A stretch of DNA of 6,289 nucleotides from Methylocapsa sp. (GCA_003162995.1 PLUZ01000414.1:3823-10111), one strand, 5' to 3'; positions 1-6,252 are shown, numbered from the stretch's first letter. The notes: generated by a model from the sequence alone, not told the origin. Program-made: numbers and translations.

Positions 1-1706
1 GGTTCGATAGTGGCGACCACCGCCCCTTTGGCGCGGATGACCGTGCGCCCCACGAGCTCGGAATAATTCGGGCCATTGCGTGGCACAATGCTCTCGAAGG
101 TCAGTTCGTAAGGGCCGATTTCGACCCTTTCACCAGGCTTCAACGCGGTGATTTTTTCGGTGCCCCAGCCTGTCGCCGCAAGGCCGAGCAAGGTCACTCC
201 GATCCCCGCATGCGCGAAAGCCGTGCCGAAGGCATGGCGCGGTAAGCCGCGCGCTCGTTGGCTCACAAGGCCAGCGGAAATGCCGCCGCCAAGAAGACGT
301 CTGCCAAGATCGACGAATGAGCCGGCGATCACATAAAAGGCGACGCCCGAGAGGATTACGCTAAGAGCGGGGCCACCGCACCACGCCGCAAGTACAGCCA
401 TAAATATAAGCGCTGCCGCAAAAGCGGCGGCGAGCCTTTGCGCAACCCCTGCAAGATCACCACGTTTCCACGGCAGCAACTGGCCAAACGGCATCAGGAT
501 AAACAGAGGGATGAACAAGGGCACGAAGGTCAGATTAAAGAAAGGCGGACCGACCGAGATTTTTTCCCCCGTAACGGCTTCGAGCGCCAGCGGATAGAGG
601 GTGCCGATGAAAACCGTGGCGCAACAGGTCGTCAAAAGCAGATTGTTGAGGACGAGCGCGCCCTCCCGCGAGACCGGCGAAAAGAGGCCACCCTGTTTGA
701 TCTCCCCTGCGCGCAAGGCAAAGAGCGCGAAGGATCCGCCGATGAAGATCACAAGAATAAGGAGAATGAAGACTCCCCGCGTGGGGTCGCTCGCGAAAGC
801 ATGGACGGATGTCAATACGCCAGAGCGAACCAGGAAGGTTCCGACAAGCGACAGGGAGAAGGCAAGGATCGCAAGGAAGATCGTCCAGATTTTGAGGGCT
901 TCCCGCTTTTCCATCACCGCCGTGCAATGCAAAAGCGCGGTGGCTGCGAGCCATGGCATCAGCGAGGCATTCTCGACCGGATCCCAGAACCAGAAGCCGC
1001 CCCAGCCAAGCGTATAATAGGCCCAATAGGAGCCCATCGCGATGCCGAGGGTCAGGGAAATCCAGGCGATCAATGTCCAAGGCCGCACGAAACGCGCGAA
1101 TACCGCATCGATCCGTCCCGATATCAAGGCTGCCGCCGCAAAAGAGTAGGTGATCGAGAGCCCGACATAGCCAAGATAAAGCAAGGGTGGATGGATGGCG
1201 AGACCCGGGTCCTGAAGGAGCGGGTTCAGATCATTGCCTTCCGCCGGTGCCACGGCGAGCCTCGCGAAGGGGTTGGACGTCAGCAGAATGAACAAAAGAA
1301 ACGCGGCCGCGATCCAGGATTGCACGGCCAGAACATTCGCGCGGAGGTCTTCCGGCATCGATCGCGAAAACAAGGCAACCGCCGCACCGAACACCGACAG
1401 AACCAAGACCCACAAAAGCATCGAGCCTTCGTGATTGCCCCAGACGCCGGTGATTTTGTAGATTAAAGGTTTGGCGGAATGGGAGTTCTCAACGACATTT
1501 ATGAGCGAGAAATCGGATTGGACATGCGCAATGGTCAAGGCCAAATAGGCGTAAGCCACGAGGCCAAATCCCATCAGCGCGGCCGGCGGCGCGACCGCCA
1601 TCAGGTGCCGGTCCCCTTTGATGCTGCCCCACACCGGCACTATGGAATTCACGAGCGCGAGCACCAAAGCCAAGACGAGCGCGTAATGGCCGGTTTCGAC
1701 AATCAT
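1..1706 (-). CDS. ccmF: CcmF, cytochrome c heme lyase subunit (3' end cut off by window edge)
   Basis: CcmF is the large inner-membrane subunit of the System I heme lyase. It takes heme from holo-CcmE and, with CcmH, attaches it to the CXXCH motif of apocytochrome c. The 568 residues visible are open to the window edge; family members are about 650 residues, so the last periplasmic loop and membrane helix are missing. Many hydrophobic helices are visible. The WWD heme-handling motif, WGGFWFWDPVENA, is at residues 235-247. H172 (in AIHPPLLYLGY), H260, H302 and probably H499 (in AHAG) match the conserved histidines of E. coli CcmF (H173, H261, H303, H491, from memory). The chosen start (MIVETGHYALVLAL) is the typical family N-terminus and has a GAGG ribosome site 5 nt upstream. 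It lies 48 nt after ccmE on the same strand, as in cycHJKL/ccmIEFH operons. Identification is very secure. Confidence 0.97.
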   Translation of the reverse strand, partial: MIVETGHYALVLALVLALVNSIVPVWGSIKGDRHLMAVAPPAALMGFGLVAYAYLALTIAHVQSDFSLINVVENSHSAKPLIYKITGVWGNHEGSMLLWVLVLSVFGAAVALFSRSMPEDLRANVLAVQSWIAAAFLLFILLTSNPFARLAVAPAEGNDLNPLLQDPGLAIHPPLLYLGYVGLSITYSFAAAALISGRIDAVFARFVRPWTLIAWISLTLGIAMGSYWAYYTLGWGGFWFWDPVENASLMPWLAATALLHCTAVMEKREALKIWTIFLAILAFSLSLVGTFLVRSGVLTSVHAFASDPTRGVFILLILVIFIGGSFALFALRAGEIKQGGLFSPVSREGALVLNNLLLTTCCATVFIGTLYPLALEAVTGEKISVGPPFFNLTFVPLFIPLFILMPFGQLLPWKRGDLAGVAQRLAAAFAAALIFMAVLAAWCGGPALSVILSGVAFYVIAGSFVDLGRRLLGGGISAGLVSQRARGLPRHAFGTAFAHAGIGVTLLGLAATGWGTEKITALKPGERVEIGPYELTFESIVPRNGPNYSELVGRTVIRAKGAVVATIE

Positions 1707-1754
1707 GCGCGCCTCTTTCGTAAAATCTCAGCTTGGGTCCTCACCGGCGTGTCC

Positions 1755-2213
1755 TCATTTGCCATTGCTTGCCGCTTCCGCGCCCTCACGCCAGACTCCT
1801 TGCTTCTTGAGGGCATCGGCGACCTCACGCGGCATGTAGCGTTCGTCATGCTTGGCAAGAATGCTGTCGGCGTGAAAGATTTTGTCTCCTCCAAGCGTGC
1901 CTTCGGCGACAACGCCTTGCCCTTCACGAAAGAGATCCGGCAAAACGCCGGTATAGGTCACCTCAACCTCTTGCTTTGTGTCGGTGACGGCGAAGCGCAC
2001 CGTGCTATCGCCCTCATGCAGGAGCGAACCTTGCTTGACAAGACCGCCGATACGCAGCCTTTGACCTTCATGCGGCGCCCTTTGCGCAAGCTCGCTTGGC
2101 CCGTAGAAAAAGACGATATTGTCGCGCAATGCGATCAGGACCAACCCCAGGGCGAGGCCAAGCGCGGTAAGCGCCGTGGAAATCAAAACGAGACGGCGTT
2201 TTCTGCGCGTCAT
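1755..2213 (-). CDS. ccmE: CcmE, periplasmic heme chaperone
   Basis: CcmE receives heme from the CcmABCD machinery, binds it covalently through a histidine, and delivers it to CcmF/CcmH in the periplasm. The protein has 152 residues, the normal family length. It has a basic N-terminus (MTRRKRRL), one membrane anchor at about residues 8-29, then the OB-fold beta-barrel opening with NIVFFYGPSEL. The heme-binding motif is KHDERYMP at residues 121-128, with attachment histidine H122 and heme-ligand tyrosine Y126. E. coli has HDENY; the Asn-to-Arg change is at a position I believe to be variable. A charged, flexible C-terminal tail follows. The start codon lies 8 nt after the ccmI stop; the purine-rich GGAAGG within the end of ccmI, 12 nt upstream, probably serves as its ribosome site, so translation is likely coupled to ccmI. 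Confidence 0.97.
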   Translation of the reverse strand: MTRRKRRLVLISTALTALGLALGLVLIALRDNIVFFYGPSELAQRAPHEGQRLRIGGLVKQGSLLHEGDSTVRFAVTDTKQEVEVTYTGVLPDLFREGQGVVAEGTLGGDKIFHADSILAKHDERYMPREVADALKKQGVWREGAEAASNGK

Positions 2214-2221
2214 GATAAAGA

Positions 2222-3322
2222 CTAGCCTTCCAGTCCAAGTTCCCGCGCGAGCGCCTCGATGCGCGCGATGGCATCTGGATCTCCCGCGAGATTGCGTTTT
2301 GCGTCGATAAGTGCCGAGCGGGCCTTATCGGACTCATGCAGAACCGTATAGGAGCGGACAAGGCGAAGCCAGCCTTCAAGATCCTGCCCGTTTTGCGCCA
2401 GGCGCGCGGCAAGCCGCTCGACCATGCCGTGAATGACATTGATCTGCCCGGATTCAGGTAGCGCCTCGATTGAAGCTGCCGCACCATTTTGCGAGTCCTC
2501 GGGCGCGCCACCGAGCGCCGCCATCCTCTCGCGAAGCGCTTGCGCCCAAGGCGCATCTTGTGGCGCTTCGGCGACAAGCTTACCCCAAATTTCCCTTGCA
2601 CGGGCACTGTCCCCTGCCTGGGCAGCGGCAAGCCCGAGAAAGAAACGGGGCTTGGCGGCCGAGGGATCTTGCGCCGCCGCCGCTTCGAAGGATAGTTTGG
2701 CTTCCGCCGTCACCACGCCATTGGCGGCGCTAACCAGGGCTTCTCCATGAAGCTCCTGCCGTTCAGCGTTTGGCCCAAGCAGGCGCAGCGCCTCCTGCGC
2801 GGCATGGACGGCATCCCCGGCACGGCCCATGCGGAGATAAACCGGCGCCAGAACCTCGTAGCCGCGTCCATCATCGGGATGTTGCACAAGATGCGCTTCG
2901 ATCTTCGCGATCGCCGCGGCCAAGTCCATGCGGGCGGGCGCCGCGTTGAGCCGCGCCGAAAGCGGTGCATCGGGCAACTCCGGACGGCCAATCCTTGCAT
3001 AAAGCGAAATCGCCAGCACTGGGACAAAAATCAAGACAGCAATGGAGACTAGCCAGACTCGCTTTGGAGATGCCGCCGGTGCTGGTTCAACAGGGGCTTC
3101 CGCCGCCGCCATCAGGCGGCGGGCCGCTTCAGCCTTGGCGCCTTGCGCATCTTCCGGGGCCACCAGGCTTTGCGCTTCGTCCCGCTCAATCTCCGCGAGT
3201 TGGGCTTTGTAGAGCGCGACGCCAATCGCGCCGCGCCCAACCCCGCGCGGGGTTTTCGCAAGCGGCCACAGGACGCTGATCACCGCGGCGGCGGTGAGTA
3301 AGGCAAAAATCAACCACAACAT
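2222..3322 (-). CDS. ccmI: CcmI/CycH, apocytochrome c chaperone of the maturation system
   Basis: CcmI holds the C-terminal helix of apocytochrome c and presents it to the CcmF/CcmH heme lyase. The 366-residue protein has the full family architecture. TM1 is at about residues 2-20. A cytoplasmic loop follows with the typical VALYKAQLAEIERD stretch at 35-48. TM2 is at about 89-109. The large periplasmic part contains TPR-like helical repeats from about 134 to 265. The conserved C-terminal module, including INVIHGMVERLAARL and the GWLRLVRSY segment, spans about 294-360. The ATG has AAGG 4 nt upstream. It is the first gene of a ccmI-ccmE-ccmF series and follows the kinase gene by 73 nt, so it could be read through from the two-component genes or have its own promoter. 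An alternative label is a generic TPR protein, but the two-helix N-terminus and the operon context make CcmI secure. Confidence 0.94.
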   Translation of the reverse strand: MLWLIFALLTAAAVISVLWPLAKTPRGVGRGAIGVALYKAQLAEIERDEAQSLVAPEDAQGAKAEAARRLMAAAEAPVEPAPAASPKRVWLVSIAVLIFVPVLAISLYARIGRPELPDAPLSARLNAAPARMDLAAAIAKIEAHLVQHPDDGRGYEVLAPVYLRMGRAGDAVHAAQEALRLLGPNAERQELHGEALVSAANGVVTAEAKLSFEAAAAQDPSAAKPRFFLGLAAAQAGDSARAREIWGKLVAEAPQDAPWAQALRERMAALGGAPEDSQNGAAASIEALPESGQINVIHGMVERLAARLAQNGQDLEGWLRLVRSYTVLHESDKARSALIDAKRNLAGDPDAIARIEALARELGLEG

Positions 3323-3357
3323 GGAGCCTTAATAATGATTGCCAAGGCGCTTGCAAG

Positions 3358-3387
3358 ACTCTTTGGGTTACAAATCAGTTAGTCAAG
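3358..3387 (-). promoter_or_regulatory. Possible weak promoter for ccmIEF
   Basis: In the 73-nt gap between the kinase stop and ccmI, the minus strand carries CTTGAC (3387-3382), which matches the -35 element typical of alphaproteobacterial housekeeping promoters. Seventeen bases beyond the TTGACT hexamer lies AAGAGT (3363-3358), only a poor match to a -10 element (3 of 6). The position, about 35-60 nt before the ccmI start, is plausible. I see no convincing intrinsic terminator for the kinase gene in the gap: the CTTGCAAG palindrome near 3350 is too short and lacks a T run. This is a weak call resting mainly on the -35. Confidence 0.2.
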
Positions 3388-3395
3388 CTTTGGTC

Positions 3396-4835
3396 TCACG
3401 CCGAAGGAAGCCTCAAAACCGCGCGCAAACCGCCTTCTGGGCCCTCTTCGAGGGTCAAAACGCCTCCGTAGAGCGAGGCCAGATCGGCAACGATCGAAAG
3501 CCCGAGACCCGAGCCGGGTTTTGTTTCATCAAGGCGTTTGCCTCGGGACAGAGCGGCCTGACGCAGCTCCGGGGCAAGTCCTGGCCCATCGTCATCGATC
3601 GCCACGCGAAAGAAACGGCGCTCCAAGAAGTTGCTACAGGGCTCCGGTTCTATGGTGATCGCAACCGCATGGCGTGCCCATTTGCCAGCGTTATCGACGA
3701 GATTGCCAACCATCTCCTCGAAATCCTGGCGTTCTCCAGGAAAGCGAATGGTCCCGTGCAGCGTGAGAACAAAGCCGATTGCCCGCTCCGAATAGATTTT
3801 TTCGAAGGTGCGGACCAGAGCCTCAGTGGCCAGGGCAACCTCGGTGACGCCCCCCAGCGTCCGCGCCCGGACCGCGACGCGGGCGCGATTGAGATAATAG
3901 GTAACTTGATCGCGCATGATCGCCGCCTGCTCCTCAACCTTCGCCGCGAGCGGGCCTCGATCGGCCGCCGCTTCGTTGATGATCACGCTGAGCGGCGTTT
4001 TCAGAGCATGGGCGAGGTTGCCGACCTGAGTGCGCGCGCGCTCCACTACGTCGCGGTTGGCGCCGATCAACAGATTGAGTTCGCCGGCAAGCGGTGCGAG
4101 ATCTTGCGGGAAATCACCTTCGATTTTCTCGGCTTCGCCGCGCCTTATCGCCGCGACCCCTTCCTGCAATTGCCGAAGCGGTTTCAAGCCATAGCGAAGC
4201 TGCGCTACCGAGGAGAGGACAAGAGCGAGCGCAAGAACCGCAAAGGTCATGACAAGGTCAAATTCGAAACGAGAGATTTGCGCGTCGATCTCTTCCGTCG
4301 TCGCGGCAATTTGGACGAGATAAATTCCCTGATCGCCCATATCGATGATGCGCTCGACCATGCGCAAAACCCGGTCGTCGGGCCCTTTCGCGTAGCCTCG
4401 GCGAGCGCCCCCGGCACCTGTCGGCACGCCGGACTCGGACAAACGCGGTAACTTTGCCGCGAACAATGAACTCGAACTTCTGATCTCTGGCTTTGGCACA
4501 TCCAATCGCGTGAGCTGCCAATACCAGCCCGACATGGGCAGTTTGAATTGCGGTTCGCCGAGTTGGACAGGCGCGGCGCGGCTCTCTTCGCCGGATGTTG
4601 CGATATCGGCGACAAGCTCATGCAAATAATCGCCGAGGCGCTCGTCGAAATTGGCCTCGGCCGTGCGCCGGTAAATCGTTGAGAGAACGAGTCCCGCGAC
4701 GAGAAGAATGGCAAAGCTTAACAGCGCGGCGGAAAAAAAGAGCCGCTTCGCGATAGAGCGTGATCTTAGCCGGACAGGGACGCTCTCTGGCCAGGCCAGG
4801 ACAAAATGCCGCTTTCCCATTTCGTTTTTTTGCAT
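3396..4835 (-). CDS. Membrane sensor histidine kinase, PhoQ/FeuQ-like
   Basis: This kinase senses a periplasmic or membrane signal and phosphorylates the adjacent response regulator. From 4835 it has 479 residues. TM1 is at about 32-54, a periplasmic sensor region at about 55-191 (containing SGWYWQ at 102-107), TM2 at about 192-211, and a HAMP linker at about 213-256. The dimerisation/phosphoacceptor box LAHALKTPL has H276; ALKTPL resembles the PhoQ and FeuQ type rather than HELRTPL kinases. The ATP-binding domain shows an N-box with N378 and N382, DDDGPG at 414-419, and GSGLGL at 441-446, so it looks catalytically complete. The frame is open back to an ATG at 4940, but that extension reads through a hairpin repeat and has no good ribosome site. 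ATGs at 4835 or 4820, just before the basic segment leading into TM1, fit related kinases better. Neither has a strong ribosome site, so the exact start is unsettled. It resembles FeuQ, but I cannot prove orthology. Confidence 0.93.
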   Translation of the reverse strand: MQKNEMGKRHFVLAWPESVPVRLRSRSIAKRLFFSAALLSFAILLVAGLVLSTIYRRTAEANFDERLGDYLHELVADIATSGEESRAAPVQLGEPQFKLPMSGWYWQLTRLDVPKPEIRSSSSLFAAKLPRLSESGVPTGAGGARRGYAKGPDDRVLRMVERIIDMGDQGIYLVQIAATTEEIDAQISRFEFDLVMTFAVLALALVLSSVAQLRYGLKPLRQLQEGVAAIRRGEAEKIEGDFPQDLAPLAGELNLLIGANRDVVERARTQVGNLAHALKTPLSVIINEAAADRGPLAAKVEEQAAIMRDQVTYYLNRARVAVRARTLGGVTEVALATEALVRTFEKIYSERAIGFVLTLHGTIRFPGERQDFEEMVGNLVDNAGKWARHAVAITIEPEPCSNFLERRFFRVAIDDDGPGLAPELRQAALSRGKRLDETKPGSGLGLSIVADLASLYGGVLTLEEGPEGGLRAVLRLPSA

Positions 4836-4858
4836 CCGCCGCCGCCGGCAAAATGTCC

Positions 4859-4928
4859 GCTCAGATTCAAAGAGTTGGAATACGTTCTGATCGAAAAAGC
4901 CGCGCAACTTTTTCAAAACATGCTCTAA
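4859..4928. repeat. Hairpin-forming intergenic repeat between regulator and kinase
   Basis: The core is a nested inverted repeat. The inner stem is GAAAAAG (4893-4899) with CTTTTTC (4908-4914) around an 8-nt loop. The outer arms, GAATACGTTCTGA (4878-4890) and TCAAAACATGCTC (4913-4925), pair over about 13 positions with three G-U-type wobbles and one mismatch; they share the two bases 4913-4914 with the inner arm, so both stems cannot form fully at once. The minus-strand wording (TTAGAGCATGTTTTGAAAAAG ... then AACTCTTTGAATCTGAGC) resembles from memory the dispersed palindromic elements found between genes in Rhizobiales and Beijerinckiaceae genomes. No transposase is present. Its left end is set where this resemblance stops. 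Being multicopy is an inference that needs the rest of the genome. Confidence 0.6.
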
Positions 4929-4952
4929 GCCGGAACTCATGCATACCGGCTT
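4927..4952. repeat. Perfect 7-bp inverted repeat beside the hairpin element
   Basis: AAGCCGG (4927-4933) and CCGGCTT (4946-4952) are exact reverse complements around a 12-nt loop that contains the palindrome ATGCAT. It directly abuts the longer hairpin element at 4859-4928 and may be part of the same mobile unit. In the direction of transcription the stem is followed by AGAGC rather than a T run, so it is not a typical rho-independent terminator. It could stabilise the 3' end of the regulator transcript. Confidence 0.5.
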
Positions 4953-5020
4953 GCGAGAAACACCGCCAATTTTTCAAGAAAGTTCCGATTTGCAGGCATA
5001 GGAGCCAGCTTTTGACGCAT
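4937..5020 (-). CDS. Possible 27-residue small ORF after the response regulator
   Basis: An ATG lies 4 nt after the regulator stop codon, with GGGAG about 8 nt upstream as a reasonable ribosome site. It encodes 27 residues starting MRQKLAPMPANRN and ending VFLASRYA. It is mildly amphipathic with no recognisable domain. Its TGA overlaps, as ATGA, the farthest-upstream ATG of the kinase frame at 4940. Three readings are possible: chance; a small protein or leader; or the remains of an original kinase start cut off when the repeat element inserted. The spacing and ribosome site favour real initiation here, but coding evidence is too thin for a firm gene call. Confidence 0.22.
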   Translation of the reverse strand: MRQKLAPMPANRNFLEKLAVFLASRYA

Positions 5021-5024
5021 GGTA

Positions 5025-5738
5025 TTAGCTCCCGGAGGAAGGTTCGATCCTTCGTGGCTTTGCCCCCTTATCCTCCGTTTCGGACGCCGCCAAAATATAG
5101 CCAAGTCCGCGCACGGTTTGGATAATCTCGACGCCGAGTTTTTTGCGCAGGCGCCCGACAAAAACCTCTATAGTATTGGAATCACGATCAAAATCCTGGT
5201 CGTAGAGATGCTCGACAATCTCGCCGCGCGAGACGATCCTGCCTGCGTGATGCATCAAATAGGACAACAGCCTGTATTCATGCGAGGTGAGCTTGACCGG
5301 GCTGCCATCGACCGAGACCCGGCCCGCGCGAGCATCGAGCAGCACCGGACCGCAACGAAATTCGCTTGTGGCATGACCGGCAGCACGCCGGAGCAGGGCG
5401 CGCAGCCGGGCAAGGATTTCCTCAATGTGGAAGGGTTTGGCGACATAATCATCGGCCCCGGCATCGAAGCCCTGAACTTTGTCGCTCCAGCGATCGCGCG
5501 CGGTCAAAATCAGGACCGGCATGGTACGCCCGGCCCGCCGCCATTCACTGAGTATGGAAACGCCGTCCTTTTTGGGCAAACCCAAATCTAGAACGACGGC
5601 ATCGTAAGGCTCCGTGTCACCCAAAAACCACCCTTCTTCGCCATCGAAGGCATGGTCGACGGCATAGCCTGCTTGGGCAAGCGCCGTGACGATCTGACGA
5701 TTGAGGTCCTTGTCATCCTCGACGACGAGCAGCCGCAC
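5025..5738 (-). CDS. OmpR/PhoP-family response regulator (DNA-binding)
   Basis: This is the cytoplasmic transcription factor partner of the downstream kinase. It has 237 residues. The receiver domain spans about 1-115 with the acidic pair D8/D9, phospho-acceptor D51 (VVLDLGLP), T79 and K101 (AKPF), so all switch residues are present. A winged-helix domain of the OmpR type follows at about 125-220, with the recognition region DSNTIEVFVGRLRKKL and the wing ending TVRGLGYIL. A charged tail of about 20 residues ends the protein. The start is GTG (5738-5736), supported by GAGGA 7 nt upstream and by the canonical N-terminus RLLVVEDD. It most resembles PhoP/FeuP-type regulators paired with kinases having the ALKTPL box. 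An inverted repeat lies 20 nt before the start, suggesting autoregulation. The target genes cannot be read from this window; control of ccm is possible but unproven. Confidence 0.95.
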   Translation of the reverse strand: MRLLVVEDDKDLNRQIVTALAQAGYAVDHAFDGEEGWFLGDTEPYDAVVLDLGLPKKDGVSILSEWRRAGRTMPVLILTARDRWSDKVQGFDAGADDYVAKPFHIEEILARLRALLRRAAGHATSEFRCGPVLLDARAGRVSVDGSPVKLTSHEYRLLSYLMHHAGRIVSRGEIVEHLYDQDFDRDSNTIEVFVGRLRKKLGVEIIQTVRGLGYILAASETEDKGAKPRRIEPSSGS

Positions 5739-5750
5739 GCTTCGTTCCTC

Positions 5751-5771
5751 GTTTCAAAGGCAATGTTTCAA
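5751..5771 (-). promoter_or_regulatory. Direct repeat TTGAAAC x2 upstream of the response regulator
   Basis: The minus strand carries TTGAAAC twice, at 5771-5765 and 5757-5751, with identical 7-bp copies and a 14-bp period. Direct repeats are typical of OmpR-family binding sites, although PhoP-type boxes usually repeat every 10-11 bp. The first copy overlaps the inverted repeat at 5759-5784 and the second reaches to within 12 nt of the GTG start codon, close to the ribosome site. Binding here could repress or adjust expression of the regulator gene. This is a candidate only. Confidence 0.3.
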
Positions 5772-5784
5772 GTGCAACATTGCC
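5759..5784. promoter_or_regulatory. Perfect 9-bp inverted repeat before the response regulator
   Basis: GGCAATGTT (5759-5767) and AACATTGCC (5776-5784) are exact reverse complements separated by 8 nt. The structure lies 20 nt upstream of the regulator GTG, within the 114-bp spacer after the PepSY gene. It could be an operator for a dimeric regulator, an RNA hairpin in the 5' leader, or a weak terminator/attenuator of the PepSY transcript; on the minus strand it is followed only by CTTTG-like sequence with three Ts, so a strong intrinsic terminator is unlikely. The inverted repeat itself is certain; its role is inferred. Confidence 0.5.
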
Positions 5785-5852
5785 GCCTCGCCGTCCAAAA
5801 ATGCCAGCCTCGGGGGAACGAAACTCCGCCAATTTCCCAAACCCGGCGCCAT

Positions 5853-6209
5853 TCAATTTGGATTCTTTGAACCAATGGGTTGACCCGTCTTGGCATCGAT
5901 AAAAACGTGAATGACATGGCCGTCGTGACGCAAGAGGCTCAGCTCATAGACGAGTTCCTCGCTCCAACGGCAAAGCTTGACCCCGATCGCCTCCGCCTGC
6001 ATCCGGCCCGCCGCACTCCGCATCGCACGAAATGGCTCGAAAAGCCCATGCGTAAGAATTTTGTCACGTGTCTCGGCCGTCGAGAAACAGACGCGCTCCT
6101 GCTCTGTTTGCGCCCCCGCTGCAACGCTTGAGCCCAGATGTGCCGTGACAACGGTCACAATGAAAAAAATCATGGTTCGAGGCTGGCCGGGAGACACTGA
6201 ATGGTCCAT
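5853..6209 (-). CDS. Small exported PepSY-domain protein
   Basis: A 118-residue protein with a secretion signal and a single C-terminal PepSY-like domain. A hydrophobic stretch at about 14-31 (IFFIVTVVTAHLGSSVA) followed by AAGAQ suggests cleavage by signal peptidase near residue 33, giving a periplasmic protein of about 85 residues. The domain at about 45-113 ends in the characteristic strand pattern ELVYELSLLRHDGHVIHVFIDAKTGQPI. Two cysteines, C41 (VCFSTAET) and C80 (KLCRW), would face the periplasm and could form a disulfide. PepSY proteins are commonly encoded next to OmpR-type regulators and kinases and are thought to modulate them or inhibit proteases; the exact role here is unknown. 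The start may instead be the ATG at 6173 (residue 13), which makes a more standard signal peptide. Neither has a clear ribosome site. Confidence 0.85.
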   Translation of the reverse strand: MDHSVSPGQPRTMIFFIVTVVTAHLGSSVAAGAQTEQERVCFSTAETRDKILTHGLFEPFRAMRSAAGRMQAEAIGVKLCRWSEELVYELSLLRHDGHVIHVFIDAKTGQPIGSKNPN

Positions 6210-6252
6210 GAATATTCTAAGGATGCGTGGATATTTTAGATTCGCTTCATTT

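Noticed and set aside
535..1080. 181-codon minus-strand frame inside ccmF
   Set aside because: It is an offset reading of the same strand as ccmF; the WWD motif and membrane helices are in the other frame.
438..1466. 342-codon open frame on the plus strand
   Set aside because: It is fully antisense to ccmF, whose conserved motifs and histidines are unmistakable. Its product is a low-complexity mix of Arg, Gln, Glu and Gly with no domain, as expected from a shadow frame in high-GC coding DNA.
1755..2213. HDERY instead of HDENY in the CcmE heme motif as a possible functional variant
   Set aside because: The heme-attaching His and the ligand Tyr are both intact and, as far as I recall, the position between Glu and Tyr varies among CcmE proteins, so there is no reason to suspect altered function.
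1479..2225. 248-codon open frame on the plus strand
   Set aside because: It is antisense to the start of ccmF and to all of ccmE, shows no recognisable domain and has no context support.
3339..4451. 370-codon open frame on the plus strand
   Set aside because: It is antisense to the histidine kinase, which has every expected catalytic motif; the plus-strand product has no recognisable domain.
5001..5053. Short stems near the regulator 3' end (GGAGC/GCTCC at 5001-5032 and GAAGG/CCTTC near 5038-5053)
   Set aside because: Stems are only 5 bp, one lies in coding sequence, and neither has a T run, so they do not support a terminator call.
6210..6250. TAGAAT and TAAAAT hexamers as -10 elements for the PepSY gene
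   Set aside because: TAGAAT lies only a few bases from the ATG and neither hexamer has a convincing -35 partner at 16-18 bp; A/T-rich sequence alone is not enough.
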